A stretch of DNA of 30,264 bases, from positions 1 through 30,264 of the IMG/VR virus record IMGVR_UViG_3300028189_000043. One strand, given 5' to 3'. Source of the DNA: a virus. A program made the position numbers and the translations under genes. Below, in pieces: positions 1-5,577 of this stretch; position 1 is the first letter of the stretch; every line of letters starts with the position of its first letter. A model generated the notes under the pieces. That model did no database searches. It worked only from the letters and a program-made list of their open reading frames with translations, and was not told where the DNA came from.

Positions 1-377
1 AGAGGGGCCTTGACTATTTTTCGTATTCGTTGGTAGTCGGGCTTATTGGGGTTATAGGTTAATGGAGATTTGTTATCGTATTGATGCGCTAGGTGCATCT
101 CTCCTTTAGGCGTTATAGTGTAGGCGTGGTTTTTACCTGGCACTCCAGGTTTAGAGGTTATTACGGCGGTGGATTTACCTAGGTCTAAAGCGTAGCCGTT
201 GTCGACTAGTTTAGCTACGCTTAAAGCGAATTCGTGGTGCTTTAAGCGGGTTTCTTGGCGGATTTCGTAGCCATGGGCTGAACTGTACCATTTTCCTTCG
301 TAGATTGTTCCTCCCTCTACGCATATGGTTTTAGCTCGGCGGCTTAGGAAATCTAATATTAGTAGTGGGTTGCTCAT
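1..377 (-). CDS. Unknown phage protein, 3' end outside window
   Basis: The frame is open from an ATG at 377 to the window edge: 125 codons with no stop, so the C-terminus is missing. The start is supported by an AGGAG box about 5 nt upstream and by an ATGA overlap with the stop of the gene before it. The protein begins MSNPLLILDFLSRRAK and is rich in Lys, Tyr and His. I see no signal peptide, membrane segment or catalytic motif and do not recognise the family. It is the last visible member of the minus-strand early block. The reading frame is certain; the function is unknown. Confidence 0.75.
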   Translation of the reverse strand, partial: MSNPLLILDFLSRRAKTICVEGGTIYEGKWYSSAHGYEIRQETRLKHHEFALSVAKLVDNGYALDLGKSTAVITSKPGVPGKNHAYTITPKGEMHLAHQYDNKSPLTYNPNKPDYQRIRKIVKAP

Positions 378-577
378 AATACTCCTGTTCTTTGTTGTTC
401 GATTTTTAGGGTTGCTAGTTCTTCGGGTGCATCATGTAGAGCCATGATGTAAAAGTTAAGTTGTTTAACTACTTCATCAGCGGCTTGTATTCGTAAGTGT
501 TTATCGGTTAGTTGAAGGCTACCGTAGAACTTCTCGTTGGCTTTACGGACTGCGTTAGCGTAGTAAGATATGATCAT
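374..577 (-). CDS. Small unknown phage protein (67 aa)
   Basis: A 67-residue, mostly helical, mildly charged protein with no recognised motif, no Cys pair and no membrane segment. Its ATG shares a base with the stop of the 55-codon gene upstream (TAATG), and its own TGA overlaps the next start (ATGA). It is therefore the middle cistron of a tightly coupled trio. The start has no clear Shine-Dalgarno box, so translation probably depends on coupling. Function unknown; the call rests on coding context. Confidence 0.65.
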   Translation of the reverse strand: MIISYYANAVRKANEKFYGSLQLTDKHLRIQAADEVVKQLNFYIMALHDAPEELATLKIEQQRTGVL

Positions 578-744
578 TATTGTAAGTTTATTGGGTTATG
601 TTCCGATATGAGTTGTACGGCTACTAATCCTTTATCGCGTTTAGATGGTTTGAATATCTTTAAGGCCGCAAGTTTAGCTTGGTAGAGATTAGGGGCTAAT
701 ATTATCTGTTGAGCGTTTTTAAAGAAAATCATGTATTCGTACAT
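577..744 (-). CDS. Small conserved-type phage protein (55 aa)
   Basis: This 55-codon gene begins MYEYMIFFKNAQQIILA and ends NPINLQ. A perfect AGGAGG lies about 5 nt before the ATG, and the TAA overlaps the next ATG. The pattern is an N-terminal strand pair, then QAKLAALKIF, then a KPSK segment, then a final strand (GLVAVQL). It resembles small alpha/beta phage proteins of unknown function found in early regions. It is the first gene after the bidirectional hairpin terminator at 782-823, so it must be reached by read-through or by a promoter I cannot identify. Confidence 0.7.
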   Translation of the reverse strand: MYEYMIFFKNAQQIILAPNLYQAKLAALKIFKPSKRDKGLVAVQLISEHNPINLQ

Positions 745-781
745 GGAGCCTCCTGGTGCCGTAGTGTGGGTAGATAAAAAC

Positions 782-823
782 CTCCCTATTAATTAGCCTA
801 AAAATAGCTTAATTAATAGGGAG
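782..823. terminator. Bidirectional intrinsic terminator
   Basis: A perfect 14-bp inverted repeat (782-795 with 810-823) encloses a 14-nt loop. It is flanked by five A on the left and six T on the right, so a U-tract follows the hairpin on both strands. The stop codon of the 67-aa gene upstream (813-815) lies inside the right arm. The distal genes 744-1 would need leakage, antitermination or a separate promoter. Confidence 0.85.
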
Positions 824-1016
824 TTTTTTGGTCGAGTGAATTGTATACACGCCTGTCTATACAGTAAGATGCGTATCCCGCTATGTAGGAATAGCGGCGG
901 GCCTTTTTTATAGCGGCGTATATGGTGGCCGCTTTAACTTTTTTGGCTTGCTTGAGTTTAGTGCCGTATTTGTCATAGAAGTGGATTCTGTAGTTGCCTG
1001 TTTTTATAGCGGCCAT
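813..1016 (-). CDS. Small basic unknown protein (67 aa)
   Basis: A 67-residue, strongly basic protein. The first half (GNYRIHFYDKYGTKL) looks like a beta hairpin and is followed by a Lys/Ala helix, KAATIYAAIKKARR, then a Tyr-rich tail. The sheet-then-helix layout resembles the AP2-like protein encoded just upstream, so it may be a second small nucleic-acid-binding protein; this is inference. AGGA lies about 11 nt before the ATG and overlaps the end of the previous gene. Its stop codon is embedded in the terminator hairpin at 782-823. Confidence 0.6.
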   Translation of the reverse strand: MAAIKTGNYRIHFYDKYGTKLKQAKKVKAATIYAAIKKARRYSYIAGYASYCIDRRVYNSLDQKTPY

Positions 1017-1017
1017 G

Positions 1018-1236
1018 TTATTTAATCCTGTTATGGAGAGAATCTAGTTGTTTGATTATGTCGGTAAGTGTGTTTGCTTGCTTAGGTGAATATCGAGCTT
1101 TATTTAGGGCAAGTAGGGCTTGCTCATATTTAGCATGGTAGCTTAAGTGTATTACCTCTCCTTTTTTATATAAGCGTACGCGATAACGTTTACGAGTTTC
1201 CTCGTACCATATTCCTCGTTCAATTGAGTTCGGCAT
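1018..1236 (-). CDS. AP2/ERF-like mini DNA-binding protein (72 aa)
   Basis: Residues ~7-50 fit the AP2 fold pattern: R-G-I-W-Y, a basic strand (KRYRVRLYKKG), a third strand ending in an HLSYHA-type turn, then a helix (YEQALLALNKAR). In phages such domains usually sit in HNH homing endonucleases or integrase N-termini. Here the domain is almost the whole protein and no nuclease motif is present. Binding to DNA is the likely role. The gene overlaps the GST-like gene upstream by 17 nt and has no strong ribosome site, so it is probably coupled. Confidence 0.6.
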   Translation of the reverse strand: MPNSIERGIWYEETRKRYRVRLYKKGEVIHLSYHAKYEQALLALNKARYSPKQANTLTDIIKQLDSLHNRIK

Positions 1237-1618
1237 TTATTACTGTGTCCATGAACTGTTTAAATTTTAGGTTATCTGTGTACGCCCATATGAGTAAATC
1301 CAATAGGGTTAACTTAGCCCCGAATACGAATGGGTTAGCAATTCTAGCTAAGGCGTTAGCTTCTTTGGGTAGATCATGTATAAAAGTAGCGGCTTGGCAT
1401 AGTTGGGCGCGTTCAAGTGGGGTACCAGATATTAGTTCGGGTATAGGGTATCTAGCGTCTAAGTATAATATTATAGTGGGAGCGTTAGTAAATAGGTTTT
1501 CTCGGGTAATAAGTCCTAGGGTAGTACTTTTAGTTTCGGTGAAAGGTATACTTTTAAGTTTTAAAATGGCTTTTATTATTTCGTATTTAGTACATCCATT
1601 GCCTTTTAATTCGTACAT
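1220..1618 (-). CDS. Small GST/SspA-like protein
   Basis: I place the start at 1618 (MYELKGNGCTKY) rather than 1636, because AAGGA precedes it at good spacing and the N-terminus then begins with the first thioredoxin-fold strand. The protein is 132 aa. Its central segment IILYLDARYPIPEL and the following TPLERAQLCQAA match the end of the N-terminal domain and the first C-terminal helix of glutathione S-transferase-fold proteins, notably stringent starvation protein A. TLLDLLIWAYTDN fits the C-terminal helix carrying the conserved Asp. At 132 aa it is much shorter than the ~200-aa family norm; the strands between beta2 and the YLD helix appear to be lost. SspA binds RNA polymerase, so a host-transcription role is conceivable but unproven. 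Confidence 0.55.
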   Translation of the reverse strand: MYELKGNGCTKYEIIKAILKLKSIPFTETKSTTLGLITRENLFTNAPTIILYLDARYPIPELISGTPLERAQLCQAATFIHDLPKEANALARIANPFVFGAKLTLLDLLIWAYTDNLKFKQFMDTVINAELN

Positions 1619-1983
1619 AGTTTTCCTTGAATCCATTTAACTAATTCTGGCCTAGATATTGAGTCTGTTTCTGCGTGTTTATAGGATGTCCAGCTTAGGT
1701 GTTCGTATATGATACAGGCGTCTGGTGATCCTACTACTACATAAACGTCGCGTCCTTCGTCGTATCGGTTATGTAACCATCGGAGTTGGAGTTTAGATAA
1801 TTTTGGTTTTGTACGGTTTGGCAGACCTTTAGGGTAGAACTTATACTCGATCCATAAGTCGCCTAGGGGAGATGAATAGTAAGCGTCTGCGACGCCGGAT
1901 GAGTACCTATCGGATATTTTCCACCGATAGATACTTTTATCCAGTTTAAGGTGTACTGATTGTATAAACCCAGATTCGTTCAT
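1606..1983 (-). CDS. VRR-NUC / PD-(D/E)XK nuclease
   Basis: A 125-residue protein with the compact VRR-NUC layout: G30-V-A-D33 at the first acidic position, W-I-E46-Y-K48 as the E-x-K pair, then L-S-K-L-Q66 in the helix where family members carry a conserved Gln, and a strand (DVYVVVGSP). These nucleases cut branched or structured DNA and resemble Holliday-junction resolvases, so a role in resolving replicating phage DNA is likely. The ATG is preceded directly by the hairpin-repeat array at 1988-2050 and has no Shine-Dalgarno box. The end overlaps the GST-like gene by 13 nt. Confidence 0.75.
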   Translation of the reverse strand: MNESGFIQSVHLKLDKSIYRWKISDRYSSGVADAYYSSPLGDLWIEYKFYPKGLPNRTKPKLSKLQLRWLHNRYDEGRDVYVVVGSPDACIIYEHLSWTSYKHAETDSISRPELVKWIQGKLCTN

Positions 1984-1987
1984 TGAG

Positions 1988-2050
1988 GCAATGCTTCATT
2001 TAGTGAAGCAATGCTTCATTTAGTGAAGCAATGCTTCATTTAGTGAAGCT
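1988..2050. repeat. Three tandem 20-bp hairpin repeats
   Basis: The unit GCAATGCTTCATTTAGTGAA occurs three times with no mismatch (1988-2007, 2008-2027, 2028-2047). Each unit forms a hairpin of GCTTCA with TGAAGC around a 5-nt loop; the first two stems extend to 7 bp. The array fills the gap between two minus-strand genes and ends a few bases before the nuclease ATG, so three stem-loops would crowd its ribosome site. No U-tract follows, which argues against a terminator. Confidence 0.9.
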
Positions 2051-2053
2051 CTA

Positions 2054-2731
2054 TTAACTACCGTTATCTAAGATAGTTTGTGCGTCAGTACGAATACGTA
2101 GTACGTCGGCTAATATTTTATGGGGTCTTATGTTTGAGTATTCTACTTTTGGGTACGTTTGTTTAGGGTCCATGGTGAGGTCTACGGATACTTGACACGG
2201 CATTAAAGTAGAGTCGTTTTGTAAGTTTGTTACGAACTCTGTGAATGCTTTAATAGATGTTGGAGGTAAGGATATGATCCAAGGTGTAGTGTCTTCAGTT
2301 GGTTGTTTATCGGCGGGGATAACCGCAAGAATTATTGTGTTTTTACAAGCTTTCGTGCGACTTTTAGGGCTATCAGGGTATCTAGAGCCCCATACGTTGG
2401 CCCAGCAAGTTGGGCAGGTTTCCGATTGTAAGTCGTCTGATGAAGGGTAAGGTATTAAGTTTGCTTCATTTTTATCTAGGGCGGAGCATACTGGGGGTTT
2501 TTTATCGTTACTGTCCCAATCATTTGGGAAATAGGCGCGGCTGTATCTCCAGTCTAGTATGATGCAATTAAGTGGGCCTTGGTCTTTACTACCGTCGGGT
2601 AGTGTGAACATTTTGTTGGATAAGTTGATTTTAGAGTTGCCATTTAGGGCGACTGAGGCTTCTAGTTGAGAACGTTGGACTTCGAGTTCTTTTTTAAGCT
2701 GTGCTTGAATGTCTAATAAGTCGGAGGTCAT
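2054..2731 (-). CDS. Conserved-type phage protein with Cys cluster
   Basis: A 225-aa protein. An N-terminal helix (residues ~1-30) precedes FTLPDG, NCIILDW and a PPVCSALDK segment, then CPTCWANVWGS, KACKN and a strand pair ending in PWIISLPPTSIKAF. Spaced Cys residues (PPVC, CPTC, KACKN) suggest metal binding. I recall this pattern from uncharacterised proteins in phage replication modules, but no activity is known to me. It starts by ATGA overlap with the coiled-coil gene upstream, and that pair follows the SNF2 helicase. A role in replication or recombination is inferred from position only. Confidence 0.7.
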   Translation of the reverse strand: MTSDLLDIQAQLKKELEVQRSQLEASVALNGNSKINLSNKMFTLPDGSKDQGPLNCIILDWRYSRAYFPNDWDSNDKKPPVCSALDKNEANLIPYPSSDDLQSETCPTCWANVWGSRYPDSPKSRTKACKNTIILAVIPADKQPTEDTTPWIISLPPTSIKAFTEFVTNLQNDSTLMPCQVSVDLTMDPKQTYPKVEYSNIRPHKILADVLRIRTDAQTILDNGS

Positions 2732-3129
2732 TTTTTAGCCTTTTTAGTTAGGGATATTTTGATTTTAGTGAAGGGGGTTACTCCAGGAATTGCGATACCT
2801 TGTGCGTTTAGTTCTCTAAATGAGCCTGAAGCGGGGCGTCGTTCTAGTAAATATAGGGCATCGTTTTTAAGTATGTAGTCCTCAAATTCGTCCCAGCTTT
2901 GCACATTAGGCACTATTGATTCTGAACGACGTACGGTTGCTAAGGAGCCAGAGCCCATTTCCATGTCTTCCAGTTCCATTCGCTGTAAAATTATCGACTG
3001 TAGTTCTTCCATTTCATTGGTGAGGTCTTTAACTTTGTTTGCATATATTATCTTTTCGTTCCTTAAATTATACATCTTGTCTATGAGTTTGCCAAGACTT
3101 GTTGGGGCTGTTTGGGGCTGTTCGGGCAT
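2728..3129 (-). CDS. Coiled-coil conserved-type phage protein
   Basis: 133 aa. Residues ~20-55 form a long charged helix with heptad-like spacing (KVKDLTNEMEELQSII). A globular part follows with TVRRSESIVP, a DEFEDYILKNDALYLLERR segment and a C-terminal GVTPFTKIKISL strand, ending in a basic tail. Similar proteins accompany SNF2 helicases in phage early regions and are uncharacterised. The TAATG overlap with the helicase gene and a GGAGG box fix the start. Two ACAGCCCCA nonamers and a near-consensus promoter lie inside the first ~25 codons. Confidence 0.75.
   Translation of the reverse strand: MPEQPQTAPTSLGKLIDKMYNLRNEKIIYANKVKDLTNEMEELQSIILQRMELEDMEMGSGSLATVRRSESIVPNVQSWDEFEDYILKNDALYLLERRPASGSFRELNAQGIAIPGVTPFTKIKISLTKKAKK
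3067..3095 (-). promoter_or_regulatory. Candidate sigma70-type promoter inside a gene
   Basis: On the minus strand TTGGCA (3095-3090) and TATAAT (3072-3067) are separated by exactly 17 bp, a near-consensus -35/-10 pair. It lies inside the 5' end of the coiled-coil gene and would drive 2054-2731 and the genes beyond. Two ACAGCCCCA nonamers (3113-3121, 3103-3111) sit just upstream. A chance match within coding sequence is possible. Confidence 0.4.
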
Positions 3130-4448
3130 TAGTCCTCCAGTAGATCTAATAAGTTAGTCATTTTTGTTACCTTACTGTTTAGTTTTGCATAGGCGCGTAT
3201 ATCTATTGTATTTCGGGCGGCTATTAATATGGTTTCAGTCTTTTTAGTTTGGCCGGCTCGGTATATACGTCTATTAAACTGTTGGTATTGTTCCGCATTG
3301 TAGGTTGGTGATGCCCATATTGTGGCTACTCCTTTAGTTAATGTTAATCCGTGGGCGGCGGATGCAGGGTGTGCGTATAGCACTTGTATTAAGCCTGATT
3401 GGAAGTCTGAGATAGCGCGGTTTCGGTTTTTGATACTTACCGATCCATCTATAACTGCGTATTTTATTTTCTGTTTTTCGGCTAGCGCTATTAGGGCGTC
3501 TCGTTGGTGGGTCCAGTTGAACGCTACGATGGATTGAGGACGTTCGGCTATTAATGAGGTTATGAGTTCGTAGCGTTCACCGGCTATTTTGAATATTTGG
3601 TCGTCCCCGTAGACTGAACCTGAGGCTACTTGCATAAGTTTAGTAGCTAATGAAGCTGCGTTTACTGCTTTGACGTCACCATTAGCGAATTCTAGAAGAC
3701 ACTGGGCTTTGAGTGTTTGGTATTCCGCCATATGGCTAGGAGTTAAATTGAATTGGATAGTTCTAACGTTATTCTCGGGGATGTCGATGCAATCTTCTAA
3801 TGTGTGTCTTATGTTGATATCATGCATGAGGCCGTAAACAGCTTCTTGTATGTTGTCTTTTTCTACCCATTCGGTAAATGGGCCTCTGGATGCAGGTTCG
3901 TGAGTGGCGGATCTAAATTTCCAGTAGCTAGTGCCTAGGCGCAGTCCGTCGTCTATGAGTTTCATTTGATGCCATAGGTCTAGTATCCCATTGGGGTTGG
4001 GTGTACCTGTCATGAGGGTGCGCTTACCAAATCGACTTATTATTCTGGCTAGGGCTTTAGATCTTTGACTGGTTGGCTTTTTAAATGCGGTTGATTCATC
4101 CACGCATATGTATTCGAACCCGTTTAATAGTTCTAAATTGTCGACTAGCCATCGGGCGGCGTCGTGATTTATTAAAACTATATCCACGGTTCGGTCTGTA
4201 AAGGCTTTACGTCTGTCTTTGGGGGTAGATATCATGTAAGTTAGTTCGGGGGTAAATTTTATGATATCTTGAGCCCAAGATGGGTAGAGTATTGATTTAG
4301 GAGCGATTACGAGGGCGCGTCCAGCTATGGTTTTTAAGTGTTCTAATATACAGCGTGTCTTTCCTGTTCCTGGGTCTGAGGTTATGAAGGTGCGGTCATT
4401 AGCCGCTAAGAAATCGATGGTTTCAATCTGATGCTTAAATAGTTTCAT
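3129..4448 (-). CDS. SNF2-family (SF2) helicase/translocase
   Basis: 439 aa with the full motor. Walker A SDPGTGKT is at 24-31, motif Ia APKS at 49-52, motif II DEST at 117-120, motif III TGTP at 147-150, the second RecA lobe runs from ~305, and motif VI QQFNRRIYRAGQ is at 389-400. The family translocates on double-stranded DNA using ATP. Compact phage versions are common next to RecB/Cas4-like nucleases, as here, and probably act in recombination or replication restart. GGAGGGAG before the ATG and an ATGA overlap with the zinc-ribbon gene fix the start. No accessory domain is fused. Confidence 0.9.
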   Translation of the reverse strand: MKLFKHQIETIDFLAANDRTFITSDPGTGKTRCILEHLKTIAGRALVIAPKSILYPSWAQDIIKFTPELTYMISTPKDRRKAFTDRTVDIVLINHDAARWLVDNLELLNGFEYICVDESTAFKKPTSQRSKALARIISRFGKRTLMTGTPNPNGILDLWHQMKLIDDGLRLGTSYWKFRSATHEPASRGPFTEWVEKDNIQEAVYGLMHDINIRHTLEDCIDIPENNVRTIQFNLTPSHMAEYQTLKAQCLLEFANGDVKAVNAASLATKLMQVASGSVYGDDQIFKIAGERYELITSLIAERPQSIVAFNWTHQRDALIALAEKQKIKYAVIDGSVSIKNRNRAISDFQSGLIQVLYAHPASAAHGLTLTKGVATIWASPTYNAEQYQQFNRRIYRAGQTKKTETILIAARNTIDIRAYAKLNSKVTKMTNLLDLLED

Positions 4449-4663
4449 TCTCCCTCCACTATTTCTTCGTCATTGAAGTCGTAACCGAGTATTCTGATTT
4501 CATTACCGCACTGCATACACGTGAAGACTTTTACGCCGTTCTCGAGTTCTTCTCGGTGATCCTGTGCCTCGTTACAGTCGAGACATTCCCTAGTTTCGTA
4601 AAGGTCATGATCTGTTAGGGTCATATAACGTGTGTTGGGTTGACCTTTGCATGCGCCACTCAT
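4445..4663 (-). CDS. Small zinc-ribbon protein
   Basis: I place the start at 4663 (MSGACKGQPNTRYMTL), not at the longer frame's 4765, because this ATG overlaps the TGA of a 37-codon membrane-peptide gene and the longer N-terminus lies out of frame across that gene. The 72-aa product has CLDC and, about 20 residues later, CMQC, a four-Cys ribbon, and then an acidic tail. Such proteins bind nucleic acid or protein partners. It lies between a Cas4-like nuclease and the SNF2 helicase and overlaps the latter by ATGA. Confidence 0.65.
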   Translation of the reverse strand: MSGACKGQPNTRYMTLTDHDLYETRECLDCNEAQDHREELENGVKVFTCMQCGNEIRILGYDFNDEEIVEGE

Positions 4664-4773
4664 GGAGGTCCCATGACTAGTACGCCTACGAGTAGGCCTA
4701 GTAAGAAGGCTCCGACCCACGTAGTGATTTCTAATTCTGAGGGCGGTTTTTTGATTTTGTTGCATCCATACAT
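4660..4773 (-). CDS. 37-aa single-span membrane peptide
   Basis: Starting at ATG 4773, the frame reads MYGCNKIKKPPSELEITT, followed by a hydrophobic span of about 17 residues (WVGAFLLGLLVGVLVMG), and ends in a TGA that overlaps the zinc-ribbon ATG. The short polar N-terminus and single helix are typical of tiny phage membrane proteins. No strong ribosome site is visible, but the upstream stop is only ~20 nt away. It competes with an N-terminal extension of the zinc-ribbon frame; I prefer this frame because of the coherent helix and the ATGA junction. Confidence 0.5.
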   Translation of the reverse strand: MYGCNKIKKPPSELEITTWVGAFLLGLLVGVLVMGPP

Positions 4774-4793
4774 GAAATCTTGTTTGTTTTTCA

Positions 4794-5465
4794 CTATTCT
4801 GTTACTCCCCATTCGCAGTTGTTTAAGTTGTAGGGCCCGTAAGGGCAGTATTTACAGTTCCATTTGTTATTGATAGGTTTGAATTTAGTGTCTTTGCGCA
4901 TAGCGTCTACGCGTCTTTTATAGTTAGCTTCGAACTTTGGTATTTGTTTAATTGTGTAGTCAGTAGTTTTTAATACTTTTTGGTCTATATATCCGAATGC
5001 TATATGGAATGATTCTAGATCGGGGTATCGTTTGCTGGCACCTATGGCGTATAGCTGACCTTGGGCTATACGTTTGATAGGGTAGTCTTTACCTGTTTTC
5101 CAGTCTATTATTTGGCAATGGAGTCCGTCTTTAACGAAGGCGTCTAGCTTCATGCGGCAACCTACGTTGTCGTTCCCCCATTCAGTAACTGACCAATCAT
5201 CGGTGTAAGCCCAGTCTTCTTCGACTAAGGGGTTAGCTATTTTTAGATTGAAGCAGTAGTCCTGTAATCCAGCGGCTTCGGGTGTTAGGATTCCATCGTG
5301 TAGTAGGTAGTTCTCGATTACATTGTGTATTCTGTTACCACGGAGCATGGGGCTGTCTGGGGCCGGTTCTGGCTCTGCTATTTTATCTATATATTTTAGT
5401 CTATACTTTCGGGGGCACCCTTCGTATAGAGTTAGGGAGCTGAAGCTCCAAGGCCGTTTGTTCAT
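4794..5465 (-). CDS. Cas4/AddB-like PD-(D/E)XK nuclease with Fe-S cysteines
   Basis: 223 aa with the RecB-family nuclease motifs: WSFSSLTLYEGCPRKY at the N-terminus, G-N-R-I-H47, K-L-D108, I-I-D121-W-K123-T-G-K and Q-G-Q137-L-Y139. One early Cys (C17) and three late ones (C204, C207, C217) match the split 4Fe-4S arrangement of Cas4 and AddB. The expected activity is ssDNA or dsDNA end-processing. It precedes the SNF2 helicase in the operon, which suggests a helicase-nuclease recombination pair. GGAG lies 8 nt before the ATG, inside the overlapping coiled-coil gene. No cas1/cas2 genes or CRISPR are present, so this is not an adaptation module. Confidence 0.85.
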   Translation of the reverse strand: MNKRPWSFSSLTLYEGCPRKYRLKYIDKIAEPEPAPDSPMLRGNRIHNVIENYLLHDGILTPEAAGLQDYCFNLKIANPLVEEDWAYTDDWSVTEWGNDNVGCRMKLDAFVKDGLHCQIIDWKTGKDYPIKRIAQGQLYAIGASKRYPDLESFHIAFGYIDQKVLKTTDYTIKQIPKFEANYKRRVDAMRKDTKFKPINNKWNCKYCPYGPYNLNNCEWGVTE

Positions 5466-5577
5466 TGCGTTTCTCCGCCTGTTTAAATAATTCAGTTAGC
5501 TGGTCTTCATGGCGTGTCAGGGTTTGACTCATATGTTCCAACTGTTCTAGGATAGAATTGATAGTATCGTTAGACAT
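5401..5577 (-). CDS. 58-aa coiled-coil peptide overlapping the nuclease gene
   Basis: The frame begins MSNDTINSILEQLEHMSQ at ATG 5577, inside the last codons of the primase-helicase gene, and ends at TAG 5401 after 58 codons. Residues ~5-45 form an amphipathic, charge-rich helix with regular Leu spacing. The last ~20 codons overlap the start of the nuclease gene in another frame. No Shine-Dalgarno box is visible, so translation would depend on coupling to the gene upstream. It fills an otherwise unexplained ~100-nt gap. Confidence 0.5.
   Translation of the reverse strand: MSNDTINSILEQLEHMSQTLTRHEDQLTELFKQAEKRNEQTALELQLPNSIRRVPPKV

Noticed and set aside
1224-1640. Plus-strand 138-codon frame opposite the GST-like gene
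   Set aside because: Exact antisense shadow of a minus gene that has family similarity and coupling to its neighbours.
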